The notes: a model not told the origin generated them from the letters alone. A stretch of DNA of 64,000 nucleotides from an uncultured Lachnospiraceae bacterium (GCA_910584685.1 CAJUAO010000007.1:76707-140706); one strand, 5' to 3'; positions 50,417 through 59,603 are shown, counted from the first letter of the stretch. Numbers and translations are program-made.

Positions 50417-50857
50417 ATGGATATGGACATTAATATAAGAGAAATTGAAAACAAGGATTATACATCCATAGGGGCAATTTGGCGCGAGGCGCTGGGATTT
50501 TTGTCAACAGCAGACGAAATTGTTGTTGAAACCTTTGAAAAAATGAAAGAAGACAGCCGCTATCGTACGTTTGTTGCCGATGTGAACGGTACTGTTGTAG
50601 GATTTGTTACTACGGTTAAGACTTTGGCGATTGACCATCCTAACGGATATATGAAAGTGAACGGACTTGCTGTTTTATCTGAATTTCAGCACTGCGGTAT
50701 TGGGAAAAAGCTGATGGAGCATGTTGAAAAGCTTGCAAGGGAGCAAAATGTTTCAATGATTGGACTGGCGTCAGGCTTTCAGAGGACAGGAGCCCATGAG
50801 TTTTATGAGCATCTGGGCTATGAAAAGTCGTCGTTTTGGTTTCGCAAGAGGATGTAG
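50417..50857 (+). CDS. GNAT-family N-acetyltransferase
   Basis: A 146-residue acetyltransferase with CAGGAGGA before its ATG. Motif A, VNGLAVLSEFQHCGIGKKLM (Q/RxxGxG/A form), binds acetyl-CoA, and FYEHLGYEKSSFWF is the C-terminal motif. The closest architecture is the RimI/YpeA-like or aminoglycoside acetyltransferase group; the substrate is unknown. It stands between pyrF and pyrK on the same strand. Either it is part of the transcript or it was inserted there. Confidence 0.88.
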   Translation: MDMDINIREIENKDYTSIGAIWREALGFLSTADEIVVETFEKMKEDSRYRTFVADVNGTVVGFVTTVKTLAIDHPNGYMKVNGLAVLSEFQHCGIGKKLMEHVEKLAREQNVSMIGLASGFQRTGAHEFYEHLGYEKSSFWFRKRM

Positions 50858-50904
50858 TGATGTATTAGGGACAATTTGAAAAAAGTATAAGAAGAGGAAC
50901 GCAT

Positions 50905-51681
50905 ATGAAATATAAGGAAAATGTAAAGGTTATATCTCAGGAAAGGCTGGCTGACGGAATATACAGCATGTGGCTTCAGACTACAGACATAGCAAGAGAC
51001 GCCATGGCAGGTCAATTTGTATCATTGTATTGTCAGGACAAGTCTGCCCTCCTTCCCAGACCTATCAGCATATGTGAGGCGGATAAAGAAAAAAATGCGC
51101 TCCGCATAGTCTACAGGGTAGTAGGAAAAGGAACGGAGGAATTTTCAAAATACGGTGAGGGACAGGAGATACCTGTTCTTGGCCCCTTAGGGAACGGTTT
51201 TTTTAAGAAGGATAAGTCAGCAATGCTTATAGCGGGAGGAATCGGAATACCTCCTATGGTGGAGCTGGCAAAGGAGCTTAAGGAATCGGGAGTTTCGGAT
51301 ATAAAAATAGTATTAGGCTACAGAGACAGCCAGATGTTTTTAAAGGACGAGCTGTCAGAATATGGCGATGTATATGCAGCCACAGAGGATGGAAGCTTTG
51401 GAACTAAAGGAAATGTAATAAATGCCATAGAGGAGAACGGACTTACGGGAGAGGTCATATATTCCTGCGGGCCTGCGCCAATGCTTCGCGCAGTTAAGGA
51501 ATTTGGCATTAAAAACAAAATAGAAACCCAGATATCAATGGAGGAAAGAATGGCGTGCGGAATAGGAGCCTGTCTTGCCTGCGTCTGTAAAAGCAGCGAG
51601 ACAGATTCCCATACTAATGTACATAATAAGCGGATATGTGCAGACGGGCCTGTATTTTATGCTGGGGAGGTGGAGCTATAA
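50905..51681 (+). CDS. pyrK: dihydroorotate dehydrogenase electron-transfer subunit (PyrK)
   Basis: A 258-residue FAD and 2Fe-2S protein that passes electrons from dihydroorotate, via PyrD, to NAD+. The ferredoxin-reductase-like FAD-binding segment LLPRPISICEAD and the nucleotide segment LIAGGIGIPPMVEL are present. Four cysteines for the 2Fe-2S cluster lie in MACGIGACLACVC and RICADGPVF. Its stop codon overlaps the start of pyrD by one base, as expected for a coupled complex. Confidence 0.95.
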   Translation: MKYKENVKVISQERLADGIYSMWLQTTDIARDAMAGQFVSLYCQDKSALLPRPISICEADKEKNALRIVYRVVGKGTEEFSKYGEGQEIPVLGPLGNGFFKKDKSAMLIAGGIGIPPMVELAKELKESGVSDIKIVLGYRDSQMFLKDELSEYGDVYAATEDGSFGTKGNVINAIEENGLTGEVIYSCGPAPMLRAVKEFGIKNKIETQISMEERMACGIGACLACVCKSSETDSHTNVHNKRICADGPVFYAGEVEL

Positions 51682-52583
51682 TGAATACAAAGGTAAATTT
51701 GGCAGGAGTAGAGCTTAAAAATCCTATTATGGAGGCAAGCGGAACCTTCGGCTCAGGTATGGAATACAGCGAATTTGTGGATTTAAGCAGGCTTGGGGCA
51801 GTAGTGACCAAGGGTGTGGCAAACGTACCGTGGCAGGGAAATCCAACTCCCCGTATAGCGGAGGTATACGGAGGAATGTTAAATGCAATAGGACTTCAAA
51901 ATCCGGGCATAGACGTATTTGTAAAGAGAGATATACCGTTTTTAAAGCAGTATGATACAAAAATTATAGTAAATGTCTGCGGAAAAACAACGGAGGATTA
52001 TATAGAGGTAGTAGAAAGACTTGGCGATGAGCCTGTAGATATGCTTGAAATCAATATTTCCTGTCCTAACGTAAAGGAGGGAGGTATAGCCTTTGGACAG
52101 GAGCCAAAGGCAGTGGAGAATATCACAAGGGAAGTGAAGAAATATGCAAAGCAGCCCGTTATAATGAAGCTTAGTCCAAATGTAACGGATATTACCGTTA
52201 TGGCAAAGGCGGCAGAGGCAGGGGGAGCAGACGTGCTTTCACTTATAAATACCATTACGGGAATGAAGATAGACGTTGAGCGTCAGAGCTTCGCCCTTGC
52301 AAATAAGACAGGGGGCATGTCCGGACCGGCTGTAAAGCCTGTGGCAGTCCGCATGGTATATCAGGTGGCAAATGCAGTTAAAGTTCCCATTATCGGCATG
52401 GGAGGGATAGCTGCGGCAGAAGACGCCTTAGAGTTTATTCTTGCAGGAGCGACGGCAGTATCTGTGGGAACAGCCAATTTCTTTAATCCTACGGCTACCC
52501 TTGACGTGATAAAGGGAATAGAGGAATATATGACACGGCATAAGACAGAGGATATAAATGAGCTTATAGGTATAGTAAAGTAA
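51681..52583 (+). CDS. pyrD: dihydroorotate dehydrogenase, NAD-dependent catalytic subunit (PyrD, class 1B)
   Basis: A 300-residue FMN enzyme oxidising dihydroorotate to orotate in a heterotetramer with PyrK. The ATG at 51681 is preceded by GGGGAGG and overlaps the pyrK stop. The catalytic Cys lies in EINISCPNVKEGG, the characteristic base of class 1 enzymes. FMN-phosphate binding is in IGMGGIAAAEDALEFILAGA. The pairing with PyrK defines class 1B, suited to anaerobes. pyrE, often next, is absent; an HD-GYP gene with its own promoter follows. Confidence 0.95.
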   Translation: MNTKVNLAGVELKNPIMEASGTFGSGMEYSEFVDLSRLGAVVTKGVANVPWQGNPTPRIAEVYGGMLNAIGLQNPGIDVFVKRDIPFLKQYDTKIIVNVCGKTTEDYIEVVERLGDEPVDMLEINISCPNVKEGGIAFGQEPKAVENITREVKKYAKQPVIMKLSPNVTDITVMAKAAEAGGADVLSLINTITGMKIDVERQSFALANKTGGMSGPAVKPVAVRMVYQVANAVKVPIIGMGGIAAAEDALEFILAGATAVSVGTANFFNPTATLDVIKGIEEYMTRHKTEDINELIGIVK

Positions 52584-52664
52584 TAGCCATAGCTGACGGC
52601 ATTTTTGAAAAATGCGCTTATGATAAGGTACAAACAGATTATTTCTTTTTTTGTATTTTTATAA

Positions 52665-52692
52665 TTGAAACTTAAAAAAAATACGCTATAAT
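52665..52692 (+). promoter_or_regulatory. promoter of the HD-GYP gene
   Basis: TTGAAA (52665-52670), a 16-base spacer and TATAAT (52687-52692). Confidence 0.65.
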
Positions 52693-52728
52693 AGAAAGAA
52701 AAAGTTTGTACAATTTGGAGAAGATACC

Positions 52729-53820
52729 TTGATTAGAAGAAAGCTTATGAGAACCAGGCAGCTAAAGCCGGGAATGAAAATAGACCAGTCGATAGTAGAC
52801 AGGCTGGGAAGAGACCTTGTAACAAAAGGCTCGTTTCTTGATGAATATATTATAGATTCCCTCTTAAAGATGGGGATTATGAGCGTATATATTCAGGATG
52901 GCGAGGAGGAAGAAGAAAAAGTAACAGTATCTCCTGCCGCGCAGAAAAACATAGAAAAATTACACACGGACGACCGCTCAAAGGTTACTCTGTCAAACAG
53001 CGTGCGTGAGCGTGTTGCCCAGGGAATTCAATATATTTACAGCAATACGGAGTCTGAAAATATGTCAGATGCGGCTGACAGCATAGCAAGAGACTTAATC
53101 GGGGCTATAGACAATAACGACGCCATCGCCATTGACATAAATGAGCTGAAGACAAGCGATGAATATACCTTTAAGCACAGTGTGGATGTGGCTACTATCG
53201 CCATGATTTTGGCAAAGCAGCAGGGAATGTCAAAAAAGGAAATATATGAAATCGGAGTGGCAGGTCTTCTCCATGACGTTGGAAAAACAAAGGTGCCCAT
53301 TGAGATTTTAAATAAGCCGGGAAAGCTTGATGATAACGAGTTTGCAGTTATGAAGCAGCATTCCGTATTTGGCTACAATATGCTTAAAAACCGTAAGGAT
53401 TTTAATACGGGAGTCTTATATGCAGTCCTGCAGCACCATGAAAAGACAAACGGAAAGGGATATCCCTTAGGAGTTCAGGCAAATCAGATTACGCCTTATG
53501 CTAAGCTTCTGATGGTGGCGGATATATATGACGCGCTTGTGACGGAGCGTCCCTATAAAAAAGCATTTTCACAGCGAAACGCAGTGGAAATGATTATGTC
53601 AATGACAGGTGAGCTTGATATGTCTGCCATGAAAAGCTTTCTTGAAAGTATGATTTTATATCCGGTTGGAACTGTTGTAGAGCTTAGCAACGGAGAAAAG
53701 GCAACGGTGGTAAAAAATAATCCCCACTATATTTTAAGACCTGTGGTGGTAGGTGTGGAAAGTGGAAATGTATATGATTTAGGTCAGGATTTATCGTGCG
53801 CAAGCATAATTATATTATAA
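52729..53820 (+). CDS. HD-GYP domain cyclic-di-GMP phosphodiesterase
   Basis: A 363-residue protein starting at TTG 52729, with GGAG 8 bases upstream; an ATG at 52747 is the alternative. The N-terminal 140 residues form a DUF3391-like or unclassified domain (MRTRQLKPGMKIDQSIVDRL). The HD-GYP domain then has HSVDVA, the metal-binding LLHDVGKTKVP, and the GYP motif as HHEKTNGKGYPLG. All expected metal ligands are visible, so hydrolysis of cyclic-di-GMP is likely. A further 50 residues form a small C-terminal beta domain. It is a single gene with its own promoter. Confidence 0.92.
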   Translation: MIRRKLMRTRQLKPGMKIDQSIVDRLGRDLVTKGSFLDEYIIDSLLKMGIMSVYIQDGEEEEEKVTVSPAAQKNIEKLHTDDRSKVTLSNSVRERVAQGIQYIYSNTESENMSDAADSIARDLIGAIDNNDAIAIDINELKTSDEYTFKHSVDVATIAMILAKQQGMSKKEIYEIGVAGLLHDVGKTKVPIEILNKPGKLDDNEFAVMKQHSVFGYNMLKNRKDFNTGVLYAVLQHHEKTNGKGYPLGVQANQITPYAKLLMVADIYDALVTERPYKKAFSQRNAVEMIMSMTGELDMSAMKSFLESMILYPVGTVVELSNGEKATVVKNNPHYILRPVVVGVESGNVYDLGQDLSCASIIIL

Positions 53821-53925
53821 CAGAGTAACAAGACCTTGTTTAAAGGCAGGTATTGCAGATATATGCGCAGTATCTGCTTTTCTTTATACCATAACAAAAA
53901 AATACGATTTGTCGGTAAGTAAATA

Positions 53926-53955
53926 TTGATATACAATATTACTTTGTGCTATAAT
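53926..53955 (+). promoter_or_regulatory. promoter of the cdaA-cdaR-glmM cluster
   Basis: TTGATA (53926-53931), an 18-base spacer and TATAAT (53950-53955). Transcription would start near 53962, which argues against the ATG at 53964 as start of the first gene. Confidence 0.6.
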
Positions 53956-53984
53956 ATATAATTATGCGAAAGGAAAGGGAGCTT

Positions 53985-54479
53985 ATGCTTAATGAAGAGA
54001 AGATAAGGCTTATGACTAAGCTTGCTTTATATGAGCAAAAAGAAGGAAAAAAGGATTTACCCCTTAGCAAATATTATAGAACAGATTATCTTGCATTAAA
54101 GATGATAAATTCCACTATCAGTATGTCGTTAGGATATATTGTCCTGTTAGCCACAATAGTGCTGATAAGGGTTGAAGAACTGCTGTTGAATCTTGTAAAT
54201 ATGGATTTGGCTGCAATAGGAAGAAATGCATTGATTATATATGTTGTTTTGTTTGCAGTTAATATGGCAGCCACATATTTTATATCATCATACAGATTTA
54301 AAAGGTCAAGGGGAAATTTAAACCATTACAACGGGAACTTGAAGGATTTGTATATGATATATAAAAAGGAGGAGAATACAGGCAGCTTCTTTGATGAAAG
54401 ATTTGATATGGAAAAGCTTGGAGAGGCTGATATGGCAGAGTTTGGAGGAATATATGATGACAAAGTTATTGATGATTAG
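53985..54479 (+). CDS. two-helix membrane protein of unknown function
   Basis: A 164-residue protein. The ATG at 53985 is preceded by AAAGGAAAGGGAG; an ATG at 53964 would leave almost no leader after the predicted promoter. Helices span about residues 48-68 and 84-104. The ends are charged, and the acidic C-terminus (GEADMAEFGGIYDDKVIDD) faces the cytoplasm. I do not recognise a family. It overlaps the next membrane-protein gene and lies ahead of cdaA, so the pair may assist the cyclic-di-AMP machinery or simply share its promoter. Confidence 0.72.
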   Translation: MLNEEKIRLMTKLALYEQKEGKKDLPLSKYYRTDYLALKMINSTISMSLGYIVLLATIVLIRVEELLLNLVNMDLAAIGRNALIIYVVLFAVNMAATYFISSYRFKRSRGNLNHYNGNLKDLYMIYKKEENTGSFFDERFDMEKLGEADMAEFGGIYDDKVIDD

Positions 54480-55410
54480 GGAACGAATGAGGAAAATATA
54501 CGGGGCATATGGAACATATATAAAGCCGCTTCTTCATTTTGCAGTGATGCTGGTATCTATGATTATAATAAATAATAACATAGGAGCCAGAGGACTTTTG
54601 AAAAATCCCGCTGTAGTAGCTGTCATAAGCCTTTTGGGCGCCTTTTTGTCAATGAAGCTTATTACAGTTCTTCTGGCGCTTGTTATAGTGGCCCATATGT
54701 CGGCAATATCCATAGAGATAGGCGCGATGGTTTTTCTTATTATGCTTATTATGTATATGCTGTTTTTCAGATTTACCCCAAAGGACGGTATTGTACTTAT
54801 ACTTGTTCCCCTGCTGTTCTTTATAAGAATACCGTATGTGGTGCCTATTGTGGTGGGAATGGTATGTACGCCGTTTTCAGTTATTTCGGTATCCTTTGGA
54901 GTATTGCTTTTCTTCATATTAAATTATGTGGGAACAAACCTTGATGTTATTACTGCGGCGGCAGCTTCAGACGGTATGGGGCAGATGACGAAGATAGCAA
55001 CGGAGATTTTTAAATCACAGGGCTTATATTTAACGATGATTGCATTTGCGCTTGTTGTGCTTGTTGTGTATTTTGTAAAGAGGCTTTCTGTAGATTATTC
55101 ATGGATAATAGCAGTTATTTCAGGCGGAGTTTTGTGCATAGTTGTTATGCTTATAGGAGCTCTTTCTTTTGACCTTAAGGAAACAATTTCCGTTTCTGCC
55201 ATTATAGTTGGCGGAATAATCAGTGTGCTGCTGGCTCTGGGCATAAGATTTTTTATTCACTCGGTGGATTATTCCAGAACAGAATATACCCAGTTTGAGG
55301 ATGATGATTTTTATTACTATGTTAAAGCAGTGCCAAAAATCAAGGTGACAACGCCGGAGGTAAAGGTAAAGCGTATAAACGCAAGAAAAGTAAAAACAAA
55401 CAAAAAGTAG
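54457..55410 (+). CDS. polytopic membrane protein of unknown function
   Basis: A 317-residue protein starting at the ATG at 54457, with GGAGG 8 bases upstream (an ATG at 54454 is equally possible). It overlaps the previous gene by 23 bases. About eight to nine helices fill residues 20-275, with the pattern IGARGLLKNPAVVAVISLLG near the start. The C-terminal 40 residues are cytoplasmic and highly basic (KVKVKRINARKVKTNKK). No transporter motif is recognised. It lies 30 bases before cdaA and is almost certainly cotranscribed with it. Confidence 0.78.
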   Translation: MTKLLMIRERMRKIYGAYGTYIKPLLHFAVMLVSMIIINNNIGARGLLKNPAVVAVISLLGAFLSMKLITVLLALVIVAHMSAISIEIGAMVFLIMLIMYMLFFRFTPKDGIVLILVPLLFFIRIPYVVPIVVGMVCTPFSVISVSFGVLLFFILNYVGTNLDVITAAAASDGMGQMTKIATEIFKSQGLYLTMIAFALVVLVVYFVKRLSVDYSWIIAVISGGVLCIVVMLIGALSFDLKETISVSAIIVGGIISVLLALGIRFFIHSVDYSRTEYTQFEDDDFYYYVKAVPKIKVTTPEVKVKRINARKVKTNKK

Positions 55411-55440
55411 CAGGCATTAACACGAAATAAGGAGTGCAGT

Positions 55441-56286
55441 ATGTTAGAGACAATACAGGACTTTGTTAGAACATATATACCTTTAAAAATTCAAATAACA
55501 GATATTATAGAGATAATAATACTTTCCATATTGTTCTACGAAATTCTTGTATGGACAAAAAGAACAAGAGCATGGGCATTATTTAAAGGCATTGTGTTTT
55601 TATTTATATTTTATCTTGTGTCGTATTTTTTGGGGCTTAATACTATATTATGGCTGATAGAAAGAATAGTAAGCGTCGGTATTATAGCCATAGTGGTTAT
55701 TTTCCAGCCGGAGCTTAGGAAGGCGCTGGAACAGCTTGGAAGAAAAAAGTTTTTCTCAGGTATGTTTAAGGAGAACAGCGCAGAGTCGGCAAGGTTTAGC
55801 GACAAAACCGTAAGCGAGCTGGTTAAGGCAGCGTATGAGCTTGGAAAGACAAAGACAGGAGCCCTTATTGTCATAGAACAGGAGGTTACCCTGTCAGATT
55901 TTGAAAGCACGGGTATACCTATTGACGCAATTATTACAAGCCAGCTTTTGATTAATATATTTGAGCATAACACGCCTCTCCATGACGGAGCCGTTATAGT
56001 CAGGGGAGACAGGGTTGTTTCAGCCACATGCTATCTGCCCCTGTCTGATAATATGGATATTAGCAAGGAGCTTGGAACGAGACACAGGGCGGCGGTTGGC
56101 GTCAGCGAGGTAACGGATTCCTTTACCATCATAGTGTCAGAGGAAACAGGAGCAGTATCTGTTGCAATAGGCGGAAAGATAATAAGAAATATTGACGGAG
56201 AGAAGCTTCGGGCGCATCTTATTAAGATACAGAATAAAAAGGTAGATGTAAAAAAATTCAGATTATGGAAGGTTAAGAAGCAATAA
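55441..56286 (+). CDS. cdaA: membrane diadenylate cyclase (CdaA/DacA)
   Basis: A 281-residue enzyme making cyclic-di-AMP from two ATP. Three membrane helices (about residues 18-38, 42-65 and 70-90) precede the DisA_N catalytic domain. That domain carries the conserved PLHDGAVIV (DGA motif) and GTRHRAAVGVSE (RHR motif). Cyclic-di-AMP controls potassium transport, turgor and wall homeostasis in Firmicutes. cdaR follows after 23 bases, then an HPr gene and glmM, so the classic cdaA-cdaR-glmM trio is present with one insertion. Confidence 0.96.
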   Translation: MLETIQDFVRTYIPLKIQITDIIEIIILSILFYEILVWTKRTRAWALFKGIVFLFIFYLVSYFLGLNTILWLIERIVSVGIIAIVVIFQPELRKALEQLGRKKFFSGMFKENSAESARFSDKTVSELVKAAYELGKTKTGALIVIEQEVTLSDFESTGIPIDAIITSQLLINIFEHNTPLHDGAVIVRGDRVVSATCYLPLSDNMDISKELGTRHRAAVGVSEVTDSFTIIVSEETGAVSVAIGGKIIRNIDGEKLRAHLIKIQNKKVDVKKFRLWKVKKQ

Positions 56287-56309
56287 GAAAGACCAGCAGG
56301 AGGTAGAAG

Positions 56310-57755
56310 ATGAAGGCAGGCCGGAATATAATTAAAGATATGCTGTGCAATAATGTGATACTGAAAGCAGCATCTATCATTTTTGCCGTAGCAATGTGGC
56401 TTCTGGTTATAAATATAGATGACCCTCAGGTTACCACTACCATAAAAAATATTCCTGTTCTTATTTTGAACGAGAGCGCAATCACGGGAAATGATGAAGC
56501 ATATGATATATTATCGGGTGATACGGTAGATATAAAGGTGACGGGACCAAGAACTATCGTGGATTCTCTTACCAAGGACGATTTTACCGCCACAGCCGAT
56601 TTCAAGGATTTATCCAAGACAAGCGCGGTACCAATAGATGTTTCAATAAATAATACAAGGTATGAAAGCAAGATTACCATTTCCGAGAAAAGCCAGAATG
56701 CAATGAGATTGTCAGTGATGGCGCTTGTGGAAAAGGAATATGAGATAGGAGTAGATGTAAACGGTACGGTACAGCAGGAGTATGTGCTTTATGAGGCCGT
56801 TCCGAGAGAAAAAACAGTTGTTATAAAGGCGCCGGAGGCTGTTCACAAGAGAATAGGCAAGGTAGCCCTTCGATTAAATCTTTTGGGAAGTGAGAACGAA
56901 AGCTTCAGCTATCTGTGCGGAGCCGTAGCATATGATTATGGAAACACAATGATAGACACAAAGACAAATCACATGACCATATCAAATGCAAATATAACCG
57001 TTGACGGTGTTGTGTATTATAGAAAATCAGTAGAGATAAAATATAATATAGTAAACAATATGGGCACGGAAATAATTATGACAGATTATGAGGTGTCGGC
57101 AGACAGGGTGGATATAGCAGGCTCAAAGGAGCTTCTTGACGGAATACACAGTATAGATATTCCAAAGGAGCTTACCATATTGACTAATAATCACAGAGAA
57201 ATACAGATTGATTTGAATAATTATCTTCCTGAGGGAGTCTTTGTGTATAGTGAAAGCAGTATGTTTACCGTAACCACAAAGACGGAAGGCAAGGCGACAA
57301 AGGCTATAAGCATAAGAACAGGAGATATAGGAATAAGAAATATACCTGACGGATACGAGGCGTCTATAAGCAGTACGGGAAATATAACCGTAGTATTGTC
57401 CGGGAGACAGGCGGATATTGACGCCATAGATGCTGAAAAGCTTGCGCCGTATGTGGATTTAAGAACGGCAGTCCTTGGTGAAAACAGCATAAGGGTAAAT
57501 GTCATGCTTCCTGAGGGAATAGAACAAAACGAAAATATAAATGTCACGGTGGTTGTTACTGAAAAAAACACTTCTGAGCCGGAGAGTGATACCGGCAATC
57601 CAGATACTACGCCGCAGCCGACTACGCCTCCGGAAATAGAAACAACCACAGAGAACATAACAACAGAGCAGGAAACAACTGAACCTGAGGATATACCTGC
57701 AGGAGAACCGGTAAATGGCGAGGATAAGGAAAACGCAATGCCCATGCAGCAATAA
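56310..57755 (+). CDS. cdaR: CdaA regulatory protein with YbbR repeats (CdaR)
   Basis: This 481-residue protein has an N-terminal anchor (about residues 17-35, VILKAASIIFAVAMWLLVIN) and an external region of about four YbbR repeats up to residue 425. Motifs such as VDIKVTGPRTIVDSL and VDIAGSKELLDGI recur. The last 55 residues are a Thr/Glu/Pro-rich low-complexity tail (TPQPTTPPEIETTTENITTE) that may reach into or bind the wall. CdaR modulates CdaA in the membrane. A GGAGGT site precedes the ATG. Confidence 0.93.
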   Translation: MKAGRNIIKDMLCNNVILKAASIIFAVAMWLLVINIDDPQVTTTIKNIPVLILNESAITGNDEAYDILSGDTVDIKVTGPRTIVDSLTKDDFTATADFKDLSKTSAVPIDVSINNTRYESKITISEKSQNAMRLSVMALVEKEYEIGVDVNGTVQQEYVLYEAVPREKTVVIKAPEAVHKRIGKVALRLNLLGSENESFSYLCGAVAYDYGNTMIDTKTNHMTISNANITVDGVVYYRKSVEIKYNIVNNMGTEIIMTDYEVSADRVDIAGSKELLDGIHSIDIPKELTILTNNHREIQIDLNNYLPEGVFVYSESSMFTVTTKTEGKATKAISIRTGDIGIRNIPDGYEASISSTGNITVVLSGRQADIDAIDAEKLAPYVDLRTAVLGENSIRVNVMLPEGIEQNENINVTVVVTEKNTSEPESDTGNPDTTPQPTTPPEIETTTENITTEQETTEPEDIPAGEPVNGEDKENAMPMQQ

Positions 57756-57814
57756 AATAAGGGCTTGAGTATAATAAAAATATGCGTGAGAGTACGCAGG
57801 AATGGAGAATAATT

Positions 57815-58096
57815 ATGATAAGCAGAAAAGTTATAGTAGCAGACGAAACAGGATTACATCTTAGACCGGCAGGAATTTTATGCAAGCTTGCCTGCAGATA
57901 TAAGTGTAAAATTGAATTTATCACGGATAAAGGAACATTTAACGCAAAGAGTATATTAAACGTGCTTGGCGCATGTGTGCAGAAGGATGATGAGATAGAG
58001 CTTAGATGTGACGGAGAGGATGAAGAACAGGCCCTTAATGACATTGGAAATGCTATTGAAAGCGGACTTGGGGACGATTTTAAGATGAGTGAATAA
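57815..58096 (+). CDS. HPr-family phosphocarrier protein
   Basis: A 93-residue HPr-like protein. The ATG at 57815 has GGAG 7 bases upstream and places the active His exactly at position 15 (ETGLHLRPAG). Ser46 in NAKSILNVLGA matches the site phosphorylated by HPr kinase, so both phosphorylation sites are kept, unlike Crh, which lacks the His. The Leu after His15, where Ala is usual (GLHxRPA), is a small deviation. It may be a second HPr or a dedicated regulator. Its position between cdaR and glmM is unusual and may tie sugar supply to wall synthesis (inference). Confidence 0.88.
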   Translation: MISRKVIVADETGLHLRPAGILCKLACRYKCKIEFITDKGTFNAKSILNVLGACVQKDDEIELRCDGEDEEQALNDIGNAIESGLGDDFKMSE

Positions 58097-58170
58097 AGTG
58101 AAAAATCGTTGATTTTTCACTTGTGAGAAATCATAGATTTCTCACTTATGGAAAATCGTAGATTTTGCAC
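58096..58170 (+). repeat. three tandem covarying hairpins between HPr gene and glmM
   Basis: AAGTGAAAAATC-GTT-GATTTTTCACTT (58096-58122), GTGAGAAATC-ATA-GATTTCTCAC (58123-58145) and TGGAAAATC-GTA-GATTTTGCA (58149-58169, one mismatch). Arms change together between copies, so pairing is kept. There is no T run after the last hairpin. They may be RNA processing or stability elements inside the operon. Confidence 0.65.
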
Positions 58171-58262
58171 TTACGAATTTGAACAGTATCGCAGAGCTTT
58201 CTGTAATATGGTGGGTATTAATATATATATTAAGGATATAAAAAACAGGATTGGAGATTTAT

Positions 58263-59603
58263 ATGGGCAGATATTTTGGAACAGATGGCTTTCGGGGCGA
58301 GGCCAACAGAGAGCTTACAGTTGAGCATGCGTTTAAGGTAGGAAGATACCTAGGCTGGTATTTTGGTCAGAATAAAAAGGCAAAGATAGTTATAGGAAAG
58401 GATACAAGACGCTCAAGCTATATGTTTGAGTATGCCCTTGTTGCAGGAATAACGGCGTCAGGAGCGGACGCATATCTTCTTCACGTGACTACTACGCCAA
58501 GTGTGGCATATGTGGTAAGAACAGAAGGGTTTGACTGCGGTATTATGATATCTGCAAGCCATAATCCCTTTTATGACAATGGCATAAAGCTTATAAATGC
58601 GGCGGGCATGAAAATGGAAGCCGGTGTTGAGGAAAAAATAGAGGAATATATAGACGGCCGGATAGGAGAGATACCGTTAGCCTTAAGGGAAAACATAGGC
58701 CGTACGGTAGATTTTTCGGCGGGAAGAAACAGGTATATAGGATATCTTATATCGATAGCCACACGCTCGTTTAAGGATAAGACCATAGCCCTTGACTGTT
58801 CAAACGGAAGCGCGTCGGCAGTGGCAAAAAGCGTTTTTGACGCTCTTGGAGCAAAAACCATGGTTATAAATAATGAGCCTGACGGAACAAACATAAATAC
58901 AAACTGCGGTTCTACCCATATAGATGTGCTGGTTGATTTTGTAAAGAAAAATCAGGTAGACGCCGGCTTTGCATATGACGGGGATGCCGACAGGTGTATT
59001 GCCGTGGATGGAGACGGCAATATAGTGGACGGAGACGGGATTATGTATGTATGCGGAAACTATATGAAGGAGCAGGGCCAGCTCTCAAGCAATACGGTAG
59101 TTACCACGGTTATGTCAAATATAGGGCTGTACAGGGCGTTTGAGGAGCATGGCATAAAAACGGAAAAGACCGCCGTGGGAGATAAATATGTATGCGAGAA
59201 TATGATGAGAAACGGATACTGCCTTGGAGGAGAGCAATCAGGTCATATTATATTCAGCAAGCACGCCACAACGGGAGACGGAATACTTACCTCAATAAAG
59301 GTTATGGAGGCAGTTGTAGAGAAAAAGAGTACCCTTAAGGAATTGACAAAGGGACTTAAAATATATCCCCAGATACTTATAAACGTTAAGGTGAAAGACA
59401 AAATTGCCGCCATGGAGGACTCGCAGATATTAGGGCTGGAGAAGGAAGTTAGCGAAGAACTGGGAGAAAACGGACGTATACTGTTAAGACCAAGCGGAAC
59501 GGAAAATCTTGTGAGAGTTATGGTTGAGGCAGAGACGGACGAGATTTGCAGAAAACAGGCAGAGAAGGTAGCAGATTTGCTTAAGTCAAAATATGGGGCA
59601 TAG
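58263..59603 (+). CDS. glmM: phosphoglucosamine mutase (GlmM)
   Basis: A 446-residue enzyme that converts glucosamine-6-phosphate to glucosamine-1-phosphate for UDP-GlcNAc and peptidoglycan. The ATG at 58263 has GGAG 6 bases upstream and gives the canonical MGRYFGTDGFRGEAN. The phospho-Ser is Ser99 in ISASHNPFYDNGIK, the metal loop is AYDGDADRCIAVD, the sugar loop is GGEQSGHII, and the phosphate loop is RPSGTENLVRVM. In Firmicutes CdaA, CdaR and GlmM form a complex in which GlmM inhibits the cyclase. Confidence 0.96.
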   Translation: MGRYFGTDGFRGEANRELTVEHAFKVGRYLGWYFGQNKKAKIVIGKDTRRSSYMFEYALVAGITASGADAYLLHVTTTPSVAYVVRTEGFDCGIMISASHNPFYDNGIKLINAAGMKMEAGVEEKIEEYIDGRIGEIPLALRENIGRTVDFSAGRNRYIGYLISIATRSFKDKTIALDCSNGSASAVAKSVFDALGAKTMVINNEPDGTNINTNCGSTHIDVLVDFVKKNQVDAGFAYDGDADRCIAVDGDGNIVDGDGIMYVCGNYMKEQGQLSSNTVVTTVMSNIGLYRAFEEHGIKTEKTAVGDKYVCENMMRNGYCLGGEQSGHIIFSKHATTGDGILTSIKVMEAVVEKKSTLKELTKGLKIYPQILINVKVKDKIAAMEDSQILGLEKEVSEELGENGRILLRPSGTENLVRVMVEAETDEICRKQAEKVADLLKSKYGA

